Shown here one piece after another: positions 1 through 9,562 of a DNA stretch of 64,000 bases (position 1 is its first letter; every line of letters starts with the position of its first letter). A model generated the notes under the pieces. The model made no database searches, was not told the DNA's origin, and was given only the letters and a program-made list of their open reading frames with translations. Source of the stretch: Hyphomicrobium_A sp963817485 (GTDB lineage Bacteria; Pseudomonadota; Alphaproteobacteria; Rhizobiales; Hyphomicrobiaceae); the NCBI GenBank assembly GCA_963817485.1, contig CAWFOR010000016.1, positions 124,001-188,000 on the forward strand. The letters are read 5' to 3'. Position numbers and translations under genes: made by a program.

Positions 1-44
1 CGCCTCGCAAGTCGCGTGGCGGAAAGGGTGAGGGGGCCAACTCG

Positions 45-506
45 ATGGGACATAAGGACAAGCCGGTCACGATCCTGGGGTCTGCCACGAAGATCCCGGA
101 GACGCCGAGCGAGGCGACGCTCGAGCGCGTGCCAAATCCTCACCCTGATGCCAACTACATCGCCCGCTTCACCGCGCCCGAGTTCACCTGCCTGTGCCCG
201 GTGACGGGCCAGCCCGATTTCGCGCACCTCGTCATCGACTACGCGCCCAAGCACTGGCTCGTTGAATCGAAATCGCTGAAGCTGCTCCTCGCCTCCTTCC
301 GCAACCACGGGGCGTTCCACGAGGACTCCACCATCGCCATCGGCAAGCGCATCGTGGAGCTGATCGAGCCCCACTACCTCCGCATCGGCGGCTATTGGTA
401 TCCGCGCGGCGGCATGCCGATCGACGTGTTCTGGCAGACGGGGACGCTGCCCGCCGGCATTTGGCTGCCCGACCAGGGCGTTGCGCCCTATCGCGGCCGC
501 GGCTAG
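45..506 (+). CDS. queF: NADPH-dependent 7-cyano-7-deazaguanine reductase QueF
   Basis: This cytoplasmic enzyme reduces preQ0 to preQ1 in queuosine tRNA modification. The 153-residue protein has the length of the short, single-domain (Bacillus-type) QueF. The catalytic cysteine and aspartate lie in CPVTGQPDF (about residues 51-59). The QueF signature ESKSLK is at about residues 75-80, and the substrate-binding FHE comes shortly after. The ATG at 45 gives the expected N-terminus. Bases 1-44 may hold the tail of an upstream gene, but too little is present to say. No other queuosine gene is in the window. Confidence 0.95.
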   Translation: MGHKDKPVTILGSATKIPETPSEATLERVPNPHPDANYIARFTAPEFTCLCPVTGQPDFAHLVIDYAPKHWLVESKSLKLLLASFRNHGAFHEDSTIAIGKRIVELIEPHYLRIGGYWYPRGGMPIDVFWQTGTLPAGIWLPDQGVAPYRGRG

Positions 507-609
507 CCCGCCCTGGCGGATCGGCCACAGCCACAATCTTTCGATATATCCGCCGACTGGCGAGAGACGGGCAGCTCAGGTAGCGTGCGTTTCTCATGTT
601 CGGAGGGGA

Positions 610-2217
610 ATGATTCGCTCGCACGCCATCGCGCTGGGCTTCGCTCTCGTTGCCCTATCGGCAGGAGGCGCCTTCGCCGCGGCGCCGGCCGATCAGCCGG
701 TCGCGACCGATCCGGCAATAGCGCCGCCTCCGCACGTGGGCGTCGCCAACCCGGCCGCTCAGCCGACGCCGGCGCCTTCAGATCCGACTACAGCTGCGCT
801 GCGCGACAAGCTTGCCGCTCTGCCGACCGAGGGCTCCGCCCAGGAGATCAAGGAGCGCGCGGTCCTCTCAGACTATTACAACGCCGGCCACGCGCCGCTG
901 TGGGTCGGCGCCGGCGGCCTGACGCCGAAGGGCGGGGCCGTCATCGCCGAGCTGATGAAGGCGGGCGACTGGGGTCTCGATTCCGGCGACTTTGCTCTTC
1001 CCCACATCGCCGATGCAGCCATGGCCAATTTGACCCCGGCCGAGGTCGCCGACGCCGAGGTCGCGATCTCGCTCGCGGTCCTGAAGTATGTGCGCTTTGC
1101 CCGCGGCGGACGCATCATCGATCCGACGATCCTGCTGACCTCGCAGTTCGACCGCAAGCCGCAGCTCCTCGATCCCGAGGTCGTGTTCGCCGCGCTCGCG
1201 GCCGCGGATGCGCCCGACGCCTACCTGCGCGGCGTCCATCCCAAGCAGCCGCAGTTCGAGAAGCTGCGCCAGGCTTATCTCGCCAATCGCGGCAAACCGC
1301 TCGCCAAAAAGCTGCTCGCCAACATGGAAGAGTGGCGGTGGATGCCCGACGACCTCGGTGCGGTGCACATCCTCGCCAACGTCCCCGAGTTCATGGTCTA
1401 CCTCTACAAAGACGACAAGGTCATCCACACGGAGCGCATCGTCGTCGGCGAGACGGGCAAGCAGACCACCATCTTCTCGCGCAACCTCAAGACCATCGTG
1501 TTCAAGCCGATGTGGCGCGTGCCGGAGTCGATCAAGGTGCGCGAGCTGCAGCCCAACCTCTTGCGCGGCGGCAGCATGTTCCGCCAGTACGACCTCGAGC
1601 TGCAGACCAAGGACGGCCAGACGCTCGACTACCACACGATCGACTGGCGCACGGCCGACATCAAGAACTACGAGGTGGTGCAGCCGCCGGGCCGCAAGAA
1701 CGTGATGGGCGTCGTCAAGTTCACGTTCCCGAGCCAGCACACGATCTTCATGCACGACACCGTCGACAAATGGATGTTCGCGCAATCGCAGCGCACGCTG
1801 AGCCACGGCTGCCTGCGCCTGCGCAACCCGATGAAGATGGCCGAGCTCGTGCTCGCCGAGGACAAGGGCTGGGACGCCGCCAAGGTCGAGCAGACGATGA
1901 GCGACGGCCCGCGCAACAACGAGATCGTCATCGAGAAGAAGATCCCGATGCACCTCGTCTACTTCACGGCGTGGGTCGGCGATGACGGCAAGGTGCGCAC
2001 CTTCGGCGACATCTACGGCCACGAGAAGCGCATCACGCAGGCGCTCGAGGGCAAGTGGGACGAGATCGACATCGGGCAGGACCATCTGGCGCCCGTCGAG
2101 GCGGTCGAGCCGGCGACCATCGGCAGCGGCGCCGCGATGGGTGCGCGCTATGGGCGCTATCGCGGCCAGCCTTCGGTCGTCGACCTGGTCGGGGGCGCTC
2201 TCGGTGGCAACTTCTGA
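610..2217 (+). CDS. Murein L,D-transpeptidase (YcbB/LdtD-type)
   Basis: This is a periplasmic enzyme that forms 3-3 cross-links in peptidoglycan or attaches proteins to it. A signal peptide covers about the first 25 residues and is followed by an Ala/Pro-rich linker. A scaffold domain comes next (YYNAGHAPLWV and onward), and the C-terminal half carries the YkuD catalytic domain with the motif SHGCLRLRNP, whose cysteine is the nucleophile. I chose the ATG at 610 because it opens directly on the signal peptide and has a GGAGG just upstream, although the spacing is short. The frame is open upstream to 481, but that extension would bury the signal peptide. The 535-residue length fits the large YcbB class. 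The gene stands alone and converges on the EamA gene. Confidence 0.9.
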   Translation: MIRSHAIALGFALVALSAGGAFAAAPADQPVATDPAIAPPPHVGVANPAAQPTPAPSDPTTAALRDKLAALPTEGSAQEIKERAVLSDYYNAGHAPLWVGAGGLTPKGGAVIAELMKAGDWGLDSGDFALPHIADAAMANLTPAEVADAEVAISLAVLKYVRFARGGRIIDPTILLTSQFDRKPQLLDPEVVFAALAAADAPDAYLRGVHPKQPQFEKLRQAYLANRGKPLAKKLLANMEEWRWMPDDLGAVHILANVPEFMVYLYKDDKVIHTERIVVGETGKQTTIFSRNLKTIVFKPMWRVPESIKVRELQPNLLRGGSMFRQYDLELQTKDGQTLDYHTIDWRTADIKNYEVVQPPGRKNVMGVVKFTFPSQHTIFMHDTVDKWMFAQSQRTLSHGCLRLRNPMKMAELVLAEDKGWDAAKVEQTMSDGPRNNEIVIEKKIPMHLVYFTAWVGDDGKVRTFGDIYGHEKRITQALEGKWDEIDIGQDHLAPVEAVEPATIGSGAAMGARYGRYRGQPSVVDLVGGALGGNF

Positions 2218-2262
2218 CGGGCGAGCGTGCTCGGCGGCGGGTATTGACCGCTTCTCCCTAAG

Positions 2263-3172
2263 TTAGGCCGCGGGTGGCGTGCGCGCCCCGCGCAGGGCGG
2301 CGAACCTCGGCCACAGCACGTTGAGGCACAGCCCCGTCATGACGAGCGCCGCCGCCGCGAGCTTCCAGCCTTGCAACGGCTCATGCAGCCATAGCGCGGA
2401 AGCCCCCATTCCGAACACCGGAACCAGCAGCGACATAGGCGCGATGGTCGCCGCCGGGTAGCGCGACAGCAGCCACCCCCAGGCCGCATAACCGAAGAGC
2501 GTGTTGGCGATCGTCTGATAGAGAACGGTGGCCCAGGTGCCGAGGTCGGCTTGCACGAGCCCATCGCGGATTGCCGGCCAGCCTTCGAACGCGAACGACA
2601 GCGCAAAGAGCGGCGGCGCGGAGAACATGCTCGCCCACACCACGTAGGCGAGCATGTTGACCTTGGGCGTGGAGCGGACGACGACATTGCCCCCCGCCCA
2701 GCACAGTGCGGCGACGAGCACCAGCGCGAGCCCGAGGGGCGTCGTCGCCGCATCGGTGTGCACGAGGATCACGCCGATGCCGACGACAGAGAGCAGCAGC
2801 GCCGCGAACTGAAATCGCTGCACGCGTTCGCCGCTGAGGTAGGCGGCAAGCCCGATCGTGAAGAACGCCTGCAGCTGAATGACGAGCGAGGCGAGGCCCG
2901 GTGTGATGTAGTGGCTCATGGCGATGAACATGAGCCCGAACTGCCCGGCACCGATCAGCAGGCCATAGGCCGCAAGGTTGCGCCACGGCACCGGCGGCCG
3001 CGGCGAGGAAAAATATGACTGGCAGCACGGCGAGAGTGAAGCGCAGGGCCGCGAACAGGAGCGGCGGCAAGTGATCGAGGCCGAGGCGGATGACGACGAA
3101 GTTCGTTCCCCAGACCGCCATCACGGCGAGCGCGAGCAGTCCATCGCGCAGGGAGAGCGGTGTGGGGTTCAT
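2263..3172 (-). CDS. EamA-family (DMT) exporter, frameshifted in this sequence
   Basis: This is an inner-membrane drug/metabolite transporter with about ten helices. It most resembles the O-acetylserine/cysteine exporter EamA (YdeD); the N-terminal VWGTNFVVIRLGLDHLPP and the later GLASLVIQLQAFFTI match that family. The N-terminal 65 residues (start ATG at 3172) and the remaining 240 lie in different frames that meet near 2990, and the whole span is 3n+1 bases long. Removing one base restores a 302-residue protein of normal length. I treat the shift as an extra base, not a pseudogene. The substrate is inferred from family resemblance only. Confidence 0.8.
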
Positions 3173-3292
3173 GTCACTGACGCATTCATTGCGCGCGCCC
3201 GCTAGGGTGCGCCTGGCCTCGGGTCGGACGTTGGAGCAGATTGGGGATTGTCCCGGCCCAGCGCTTATCAGCATTCGCACGCGCGGTCGCGC

Positions 3293-3772
3293 TCAGAGGA
3301 AGCGGTGCGACTGCGTGGCATCCGGCCGGAAGCACGCCTCGCGCGAGCCAAACCAGTTGAGCCGGTTCCGCTGTACCCAGTCGTAGACCCGATCGCCGAT
3401 GACACCAGGCACGATACGCCCAACCTGGCCGAGCCATCGCCACGGAGCCGCCATGGTGCGCGCGGCAGCAAGCGTGCCCGCCCAGCGCAAATAAGGTCTG
3501 CCGTCTGCCAGTACCATGAAGGTATCGAAGCGATCGGCGTCGAGGTCGTAGTGGCGATAGAGCGCGCGTGGGATGGGTTCCTGGATGGCGGCGAAGCGCG
3601 AGGTGCCCTCAGGATCGCGATCGAGCATCCAGTTCACGCCGTCCGAGCACAGCACGCAGTGGCCATCGAAAATGAGCAACGGCCGGCTGTCGTCGAACTT
3701 CGGCACCTGCGGATCGGCGCGGTAACTGTAGGCCTCAGCTTGCATTTCGTTGCTATTGCTTGCTTCCGACAA
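3293..3772 (-). CDS. DCC family thiol-disulfide oxidoreductase-like protein (DUF393)
   Basis: A 159-residue protein with the family hallmark FDGHCVLCSDGVNW at about residues 33-46, giving the D-x-x-C-x-x-C arrangement of DCC proteins, and the conserved tail YDWVQRNR...CFRPD. The family is predicted to have a thioredoxin-like redox fold, but its physiological substrate is not established. The first 30 residues are a poorly conserved extension, so the true start may be internal. Its neighbours (an exporter and an aldo/keto reductase, both on the same strand) do not clarify its role. Confidence 0.85.
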   Translation of the reverse strand: MSEASNSNEMQAEAYSYRADPQVPKFDDSRPLLIFDGHCVLCSDGVNWMLDRDPEGTSRFAAIQEPIPRALYRHYDLDADRFDTFMVLADGRPYLRWAGTLAAARTMAAPWRWLGQVGRIVPGVIGDRVYDWVQRNRLNWFGSREACFRPDATQSHRFL

Positions 3773-3805
3773 GCCCCCTCAGAAGCGTTGGCTCAACGAA
3801 TTCGT

Positions 3806-4753
3806 TCATTGAGTCCGGGGAATAAATCCAGGCACGCCGGTCTCCACCACCGAGTTGAACCTGGTCGTACTGGTGATTTTCTCCCGGATCTCCTGCATTG
3901 CATCTTCAGGTAGAGCGGAAATGTCGAAGTTCTCGTGGATACGGCTTGGTGTCGTTGAGGTCGTCAGGAAAGAGGTACCGCGCTGCACGGCCCAGGCAAG
4001 CAAGACCTGAGCCGGTGTCTTGTGCACTCGCTGAGCAATGGCTTTGATGACCGGGTCGTCCAAGACTCTCGGTTCCATGGCATGTCCCAACGCTGCGAAC
4101 GCCTGCAGCACAATTCCATGCTCGCGACAGAAATCGAGCAGGCTCCATTCGGGAAGATACGGATGGGATTCGACTTGGACCACGGCGGGCTTGATGCGCG
4201 CAACCGCGACGATCTCTTGCAGCTTTTCGAGAGTAATGTCCGATAATCCGATCGACTTGCATTGACCCTCGTCGACGAGGCGCTCCAGCGCGCCCCACGT
4301 GTCCGCCAGCGTGACACCAGTGTCGTAGATGACCTGACCGCGCTCGTCTCTCGGGTCCTGGTCGTCGCCGGGCCGAAAGGCAAAGGGCGTGTGGACGAGA
4401 TAGCAATCAACATAGTCCAATTGCAGCCGCCGGCGGCTCGCATCGAAGGCAGGTTTGACCCGCTCTGGACGGTGATTGGTGTTCCATAGCTTGGTGGCGA
4501 CGAACACGTCCTGACGCTTGATCGCCCCGGCCTTGAACACTGCGGCCATCGCGTCGCCGATCGCCTCTTCGTTGCGGTAGCGTTCCGCGCAGTCGAAATT
4601 GCGAAATCCTACTTCCAACGCCGTCCTGGTGGCCTGCTTGGTCGCGACAGGATCGGGAATGAGCGTGCCGAAGCCAACTGCGGGGATGGCACCCGACCCG
4701 TGGGCAAGAGGGATTCTCGTGTAACGGAGCGTATCGGGGGTCGTCATGCTCAT
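3806..4753 (-). CDS. Aldo/keto reductase
   Basis: A cytoplasmic NAD(P)H-dependent carbonyl reductase with a TIM-barrel fold, 315 residues. The catalytic tetrad is visible: Asp and Tyr in NFDCAERYRNE (about residues 52-62), Lys in VATKLWN (about residue 87) and His in YLVHTPF (about residue 119). The nucleotide-binding C-terminal part is present. A second ATG two codons downstream (4747) could also be the start. The gene appears less GC-biased in its codons than its neighbours, with many A/T third positions, which may indicate a more recent arrival; this is an impression, not a calculation. The substrate cannot be predicted. Confidence 0.9.
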   Translation of the reverse strand: MSMTTPDTLRYTRIPLAHGSGAIPAVGFGTLIPDPVATKQATRTALEVGFRNFDCAERYRNEEAIGDAMAAVFKAGAIKRQDVFVATKLWNTNHRPERVKPAFDASRRRLQLDYVDCYLVHTPFAFRPGDDQDPRDERGQVIYDTGVTLADTWGALERLVDEGQCKSIGLSDITLEKLQEIVAVARIKPAVVQVESHPYLPEWSLLDFCREHGIVLQAFAALGHAMEPRVLDDPVIKAIAQRVHKTPAQVLLAWAVQRGTSFLTTSTTPSRIHENFDISALPEDAMQEIREKITSTTRFNSVVETGVPGFIPRTQ

Positions 4754-4861
4754 ACTCCCGGGTTCTAGCTGGTCTCCGCCAGCATCCCATCCCGGCCCAT
4801 GCGTTCAAGAGGCCGAGCGCGCCGACAGATGCAGCAGCCCCAGTACCTTTTTTGGCCGGCG

Positions 4862-6839
4862 CTACGCTGCCTTGCCGATCCTTGCTCCTGCCACACGCTG
4901 CAAATCAGGCGGCAGGGCCTCATCGCGTAACGTGTCGATGGCGTCGGCGAGGCTCATCACCGTCTGATCCTGCGAGCCCAGCCGGCGGATCGAGACCTTG
5001 CCCTCCTCCGCCTCGCGCTTGCCGACGACCAGCATCACCGGCACCTTGGCGAGCGAGTGCTCGCGCACCTTGTAGTTGATCTTCTCGTTGCGGAGATCGA
5101 TCTCGGCGCGCAGGCCGGCCGCCGTCAGCTGCGCCAGCACATCCTGCGCATACGTGTCGGCGTCCGACACGATCGTCGCGACGACGACCTGCAGCGGCGC
5201 GAGCCACAGCGGGAAGTGGCCGGCGAAGTTCTCGATCAGGACGCCCGTGAAGCGCTCCAGCGAGCCGAAGATGGCGCGGTGGATCATCACCGGCGTCTTC
5301 TTCTCCGAGTGCTCGTCGATGTAGAAGGCGCCGAGCCGGCCCGGCAGGTTGAAATCGACCTGCGTCGTGCCGCACTGCCAGTCGCGCCCGATGGCGTCCT
5401 TCAGCACGTACTCGAACTTCGGCCCGTAGAAGGCGCCCTCGCCCGGATTGATCGACGTCTTGATGCGGCCCTTGCCGCGCTTCTCGATCTCGGCCAGCAC
5501 CTTGGCCATCACGGCCTCGGCGTGGTCCCACTGCTCGTCGGAGCCGACGCGCTTCTCCGGCCGCGTCGACAGCTTCACGACGATGTCCTTGAAGCCGAAG
5601 TCCTCGTAGATCGAGAGCAGGAGGTCGTTCACCTCCAGGCACTGCTCCTCGAGCTGGTCCTCGGTGATGAAGATGTGGGCGTCGTCCTGCGTGAAGTGGC
5701 GCACGCGCAGAAGCCCGTGCATCGCGCCCGACGGCTCGTAGCGGTGCACCTTGCCGAACTCGCCGAGCTTCAACGGCAGGTCGCGGTAGCTCTTGAGGCC
5801 GTGCTTGAAGATCTGCACGTGGCCGGGGCAGTTCATCGGCTTACAGCAGAACACGCGCTCGTCGGGCAGCTCCGTGACGAACATCATCTCGCGGTAGTTC
5901 TCCCAGTGCCCGGAGAGCTCCCAGAAATGCTTCTCCATCATGTCGGGAGAATTGACCTCGAAATAGCCGGCGGCACTGAGCCGGCGGCGCATGTAGGCGA
6001 TGAGCGTCTGGAACAGCGTCCAGCCGTTCGGGTGCCAGAACACCGAGCCCGGCGCCTCCTCCTGGAAATGGAAGAGGTCCATCTCGCGCCCGAGCTTGCG
6101 GTGGTCGCGCTTCTCGGCTTCCTCGAGCCGGTGCAGGTATTCGGCAAGCTCCGCTTCCGTCGCCCACGCCGTCCCGTAGAGTGCGCTGCAGCATCGGCTT
6201 GTTGGGATCGCCGCGCCAGTAGGCGCCCGCGATCTTCTGCAGCTTGAACGCCTTGCCGACCTGGCCCGTGGACGCCATGTGCGGGCCGCGGCAGAGGTCG
6301 AGCCATTCGCCCTGCTTGTAGATCTTGAGGTCCTCGCCCTCGGGAATCGCATCGACCAGCTCGACCTTGAAGTTCTCGCCGCGCTCCCTGAAGAAGTCCT
6401 TGGCCTTCTTGCGGCTCCAGAATTCCTTCGTGAACGGCGCGTTCTTCTGCACGATCTCGTGCATCCGCTTCTCGATCTTGGCGAGATCGTCGGGATGGAA
6501 CGGGTCCTGCTTGGCGAAGTCGTAATAGAAGCCGTTCTCGATCACGGGGCCGATCGTGACCTGCGTCTTCGGCCACAGCGACTGCACCGCCTCCGCCATG
6601 ACGTGCGCGGCGTCGTGCCGGATGAGCTCGAGCGCTTCCGGGTCCGTGCGGGCGATGAATTTGATCTTGGCGTCAGCGGCGATCGGGTCGGCGAGGTCGG
6701 CAAGCTTGCCGTCGAGGCTCATGGCCACCGTGCGCTTAGCCAGCGAGGGCGAGATCGACTTGGCGACCTCGAGCCCCGTGGTCCCCGATTTGACCGTGCG
6801 GCTCGCGCCGTCGGGAAACGTCAACGTAACGTCGGACAT
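4862..6839 (-). CDS. thrS: Threonyl-tRNA synthetase, frameshifted in this sequence
   Basis: An essential class II synthetase that charges tRNA-Thr. The order is an N-terminal TGS domain (about residues 1-60), the editing domain with HDAAHVMAE, the class II core with MNCPGHVQIF (a zinc-binding Cys) and HRYEPSGAMHGLLR (motif 2), and the C-terminal anticodon-binding domain. The reading frame breaks near 6189, between NKPMLQR and LYGTAWATEAE, where one extra base in the coding-strand stretch CAGCGCACTCTAC separates the halves. Correcting it gives about 658 residues, the normal length. The gene must work in a living cell, so I read this as a sequence error. Start ATG at 6839. Confidence 0.95.
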
Positions 6840-6915
6840 CGCTCTCTCCTCTCACTCGCTGCCTACCAATGCAGCGTAAGTTGGAGCGGTTACATGCTGC
6901 GGCGGGCGCTCGAAG

Positions 6916-7200
6916 TCAAGTCGGGCCGAGCCGCCAGCGGCCGTAGCGCCAGGGGGCAAACGTGTGACGCTCGCCGCGGATGTCGGGCACCGGGTCGTGG
7001 CCGTGCGTGCCCCAAGGATGGCAACGCGACAATCGCGAGAGGGTGAGCCAGAGCCCGCGCCAGGCGCCGTTCTTGTCGATGGCCTCGAGCGCGTACTGCG
7101 AGCACGTGGGCGTGTGGCGGCAGTTCCAGCCGACGAAGGCCTTGAGCGTCCAGCGATAGAGATGGATCGGCGCCTTCAAGAGCTCGTCGGCAACGCGCAT
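6916..7200 (-). CDS. yidD: Membrane protein insertion efficiency factor YidD
   Basis: A small (94-residue) membrane-associated protein that assists YidC-dependent insertion of inner-membrane proteins. The family signatures are clear: HTPTCSQYALEAI at about residues 28-40 and CHPWGTHGHDPVPD at about residues 60-73. In many bacteria yidD sits between rnpA and yidC. Here it is instead the last gene of a minus-strand group after a cupin gene, and its ATG overlaps the cupin stop codon (TGATG), which implies translational coupling. Confidence 0.93.
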   Translation of the reverse strand: MRVADELLKAPIHLYRWTLKAFVGWNCRHTPTCSQYALEAIDKNGAWRGLWLTLSRLSRCHPWGTHGHDPVPDIRGERHTFAPWRYGRWRLGPT

Positions 7201-7661
7201 CAGTAAGGCTCGCCCGCCTTGGTCAGAAGCCGGCTCTCGCCGTCACGGCGCTCAAGCATCATGTCGATGTCGGAGTAAATCACCTCCTCCTCGCTCGATC
7301 GCGTGCCGACCTCTAAGTAGCTAGCCGTGTGCGTGCCGCGATTGATGAGTTGATGCCCGTTGGGCTCGTTGGCGGGAAAGCCGGCGGCCATGCCGGGCGT
7401 GAGCAGCTCCTCGCCTCCATCGGTGATGAGCGTCAGCTCTCCCTGCAGCACGTAGATGAACTCGTCCTCCACGCGGTGCCAGTGCCGAAGGGAGGACGCC
7501 ACGCCGGGCTCCAGCGTCATTAGGTTGACGCCGAACTGCGTGAGGCCCCCGGCATCGCCCAGCGCCTGCTTGATGCGCTGCTCGCAGACGGCGGCATACG
7601 CGCGCGGGTAGCCCGAGCCGCGCCGAACTTTGATGCTCGCCACGTCGCGGATCACCGCCAT
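7200..7661 (-). CDS. Cupin domain-containing protein
   Basis: A 153-residue single-domain cupin. The first cupin motif is seen in the HWHRVEDEFIYVLQGE region (about residues 60-75), with two His and one Glu as probable metal ligands. The second motif appears as FPANEPNGHQLIN (about residues 94-106). Such proteins bind metals and small ligands and can be enzymes or sensors, but the sequence does not identify the substrate. The gene overlaps the start of yidD by one base and follows the SufU-like gene after 16 bp, so all three are probably co-transcribed. Confidence 0.88.
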   Translation of the reverse strand: MAVIRDVASIKVRRGSGYPRAYAAVCEQRIKQALGDAGGLTQFGVNLMTLEPGVASSLRHWHRVEDEFIYVLQGELTLITDGGEELLTPGMAAGFPANEPNGHQLINRGTHTASYLEVGTRSSEEEVIYSDIDMMLERRDGESRLLTKAGEPY

Positions 7662-7677
7662 GCTGCCCCTCCGTCAA

Positions 7678-8145
7678 TCACGCGGTTGCCTGGGTCGGTT
7701 GCCCGGTCGCGCGCTTTTGCTCGATCTCGCTCATCGCCGTCTCGAGCGCGTCGAAGACCAGCATCACGGACCCATGCCGCGCCTTGTAGTGGCGGGCCGG
7801 CTGCAGCAAGGCGAGGTCCGCGAAGCGCCCCGCCGGCGGCTCGCCGTTCTCCTTCAGCATCGCCCGCATGGCCGCCGCTGTGCCACGCAGCTCGGCCGCC
7901 GTCGCGCCGATGATATGGCTCCCGACGATTGCGGCCGTCGCCTGCCCCAGGAGGCACGCCTTGACCGTCTGGCCGAAGCCGCAGACGCGGTCGCCGCTCA
8001 TCTTGAGGTCGATGGTGATGGTCGAGCCGCACAGCTTGGAATGCGCCGTCGCCGTGGCGTCGGGCGCATTCAGCCGGTCCGAGCACGGGATGTGCGCGGC
8101 CAGCTCCAGAAGCTTCGTGTTGTAGATCTCGTCCAGATCGGCCAT
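7678..8145 (-). CDS. Iron-sulfur cluster assembly scaffold-like protein (NifU-N/SufU type)
   Basis: A 155-residue protein of the IscU/SufU/NifU N-terminal fold, which in the family holds nascent Fe-S clusters. Two of the usual cysteine regions can be aligned: SKLCGSTITIDL (about residues 36-47) and VKACLLGQ (about 61-68). The third ligand region, where SufU-type proteins have R-x-x-C, reads KARHGSVMLVFDAL here, with no cysteine. The cluster-binding site is therefore reduced or different, which makes a sulfur-transfer or regulatory role possible. First gene of the group with the cupin and yidD, divergent from folE. Confidence 0.85.
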   Translation of the reverse strand: MADLDEIYNTKLLELAAHIPCSDRLNAPDATATAHSKLCGSTITIDLKMSGDRVCGFGQTVKACLLGQATAAIVGSHIIGATAAELRGTAAAMRAMLKENGEPPAGRFADLALLQPARHYKARHGSVMLVFDALETAMSEIEQKRATGQPTQATA

Positions 8146-8257
8146 GCCTAACCGCTCAAGCGGCGCCCCTTCCCAATTCTCAAGCTTGAACCATTATATA
8201 GGGCTCTCGAAGCGATATGGTACCGGCTAGCGCGGCCGAAAGAAGCTCGGCGCAGGA

Positions 8258-8890
8258 GTGCTCGAATTGACGAAAGCGGCGGAAGCTCAGCTCAAAGTAG
8301 CCCGCGAGCGCCCGAGCCGCCAGCAGGCGGAGGAGGCGGTGCGCACGCTGCTGGCGTGGGCCGGCGACGACCCCGAACGCCCCGGCCTCGCCAGCACGCC
8401 CAGGCGCGTCGCCGAGGCCTTCGAGGAGCGCTTCGGCGGCTACCGCGAGGACGCCGCGGCCGAGCTCGCCCGCACCTTCGAGGACGTCTCCGGCTACTCC
8501 GACATGATCCTCCTGCGCGACGTGCGCTTCGAGAGCCATTGCGAGCACCACATCGCGCCGTTCACCGGCGTCGCGCATGTCGCCTACGTTCCGAGCCGCC
8601 GCGTGGTCGGGCTGTCGAAGTTGGCGCGCGTCGTCGATATCTTCGCGCGCCGCCTGCAGGTGCAGGAGGCGTTGACGGCACAGATTGCCACCACGATCCA
8701 GGATGCGTTGGCGCCGCGAGGCGTCGCCGTTATGATCGCGGCGCGCCATCAGTGCATGACGCTGCGCGCTGTGAATCAGCCGGCGGCGACGATGGTCACC
8801 ACGCATTTCACCGGCGTGTTCGAAGCCGACGCCGCATGGCGCGAACGCTTCCTGCAGGCCGTGCAAACGAATGCCGGCGATCTGCCTTAG
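8258..8890 (+). CDS. folE: GTP cyclohydrolase I
   Basis: Converts GTP to 7,8-dihydroneopterin triphosphate, the entry step of folate biosynthesis and also a source of precursors for queuosine. The protein has 210 residues. The zinc-binding segment SHCEHHIAPF is at about residues 91-100, and GLSKLARVVD and QEALTAQIA follow as in the family. The RHQCMT segment near residue 166 carries the second zinc cysteine. The start is a GTG at 8258 with a GGAG immediately before it; no upstream ATG exists in this frame. hisI follows 36 bp later on the same strand. Confidence 0.95.
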   Translation: MLELTKAAEAQLKVARERPSRQQAEEAVRTLLAWAGDDPERPGLASTPRRVAEAFEERFGGYREDAAAELARTFEDVSGYSDMILLRDVRFESHCEHHIAPFTGVAHVAYVPSRRVVGLSKLARVVDIFARRLQVQEALTAQIATTIQDALAPRGVAVMIAARHQCMTLRAVNQPAATMVTTHFTGVFEADAAWRERFLQAVQTNAGDLP

Positions 8891-8926
8891 CCGACGCCCT
8901 CGTCGCATCTGGAAAAGACAATTCTC

Positions 8927-9373
8927 ATGGCCGACCAGCAAGCATCCCGCTTTGGCGCTCGCGGACAAAAGGACGCCGTCGAGGAAGGGCTCGTATTTCA
9001 GCCCAAGTTCGACGCCGACGGGCTGATCCCCGCCATCGTCACCGCGGCCGATAGCGGCGAGGTGCTGATGTTCGCTTGGATGAACGAGGAAGCGCTCGCC
9101 CTCACGCTCGAGACCGGGCTCGGTCACTTCTGGAGCCGCTCGCGCCGCACACTGTGGAAGAAGGGCGAGGAGAGCGGCAACCTCTTGAAGGTCGTTGAGA
9201 TGCGCACCGACTGCGATCAGGACGTCGTGTGGATGCGCGCGCGCGTCGAGGGCGATGGCCTTGCCTGTCACACGGGGCGGGAGAGTTGCTTCTACCGTTC
9301 GATCCCGCTCACGAGCTCTGCGAATGCCGCAGTGCCGCTCGTCCCAGTGCAGCGCAATCCGCGCAAGCCATGA
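8927..9373 (+). CDS. hisI: Phosphoribosyl-AMP cyclohydrolase
   Basis: Opens the adenine ring of phosphoribosyl-AMP in the third step of histidine biosynthesis; it is a zinc- and magnesium-dependent cytoplasmic enzyme. The 148-residue protein shows the core VLMFAWMNEEAL, then GHFWSRSRRTLWKKG, the Mg-binding DCDQD and the zinc-ligand cysteines in CHTGRESCFYR. It is the monofunctional form, with no HisE domain. The first 25 residues are a variable extension. It follows folE on the same strand and may share its transcript. Confidence 0.95.
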   Translation: MADQQASRFGARGQKDAVEEGLVFQPKFDADGLIPAIVTAADSGEVLMFAWMNEEALALTLETGLGHFWSRSRRTLWKKGEESGNLLKVVEMRTDCDQDVVWMRARVEGDGLACHTGRESCFYRSIPLTSSANAAVPLVPVQRNPRKP

Positions 9374-9562
9374 CGCTATTGCACTGCAGCGATTGACGAA
9401 TTTCGCTCCCCGCAGGGGCCAAGCTAGTGCAAGGTTAATCTCGGACGCCTATATTTGAGTCGCGAGACAATCTTCGGCCGCGCCGTTCGCTGCACTCTGA
9501 AACGGGCACGTCGTTTGCAGCGAAATGGCTAGAGGAACGGCTTAGAGCCTGCGGTGATCTCA

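Noticed and set aside
868..2085. Long minus-strand frame opposite the L,D-transpeptidase
   Set aside because: No recognisable protein and full overlap with a gene carrying a clear catalytic motif.
5057..6247. Long plus-strand frame opposite thrS
   Set aside because: Composition typical of a reverse frame, no motif, and fully inside thrS.
4862..6839. thrS as a pseudogene
   Set aside because: The gene is normally essential, both halves are fully conserved and the shift is one base.
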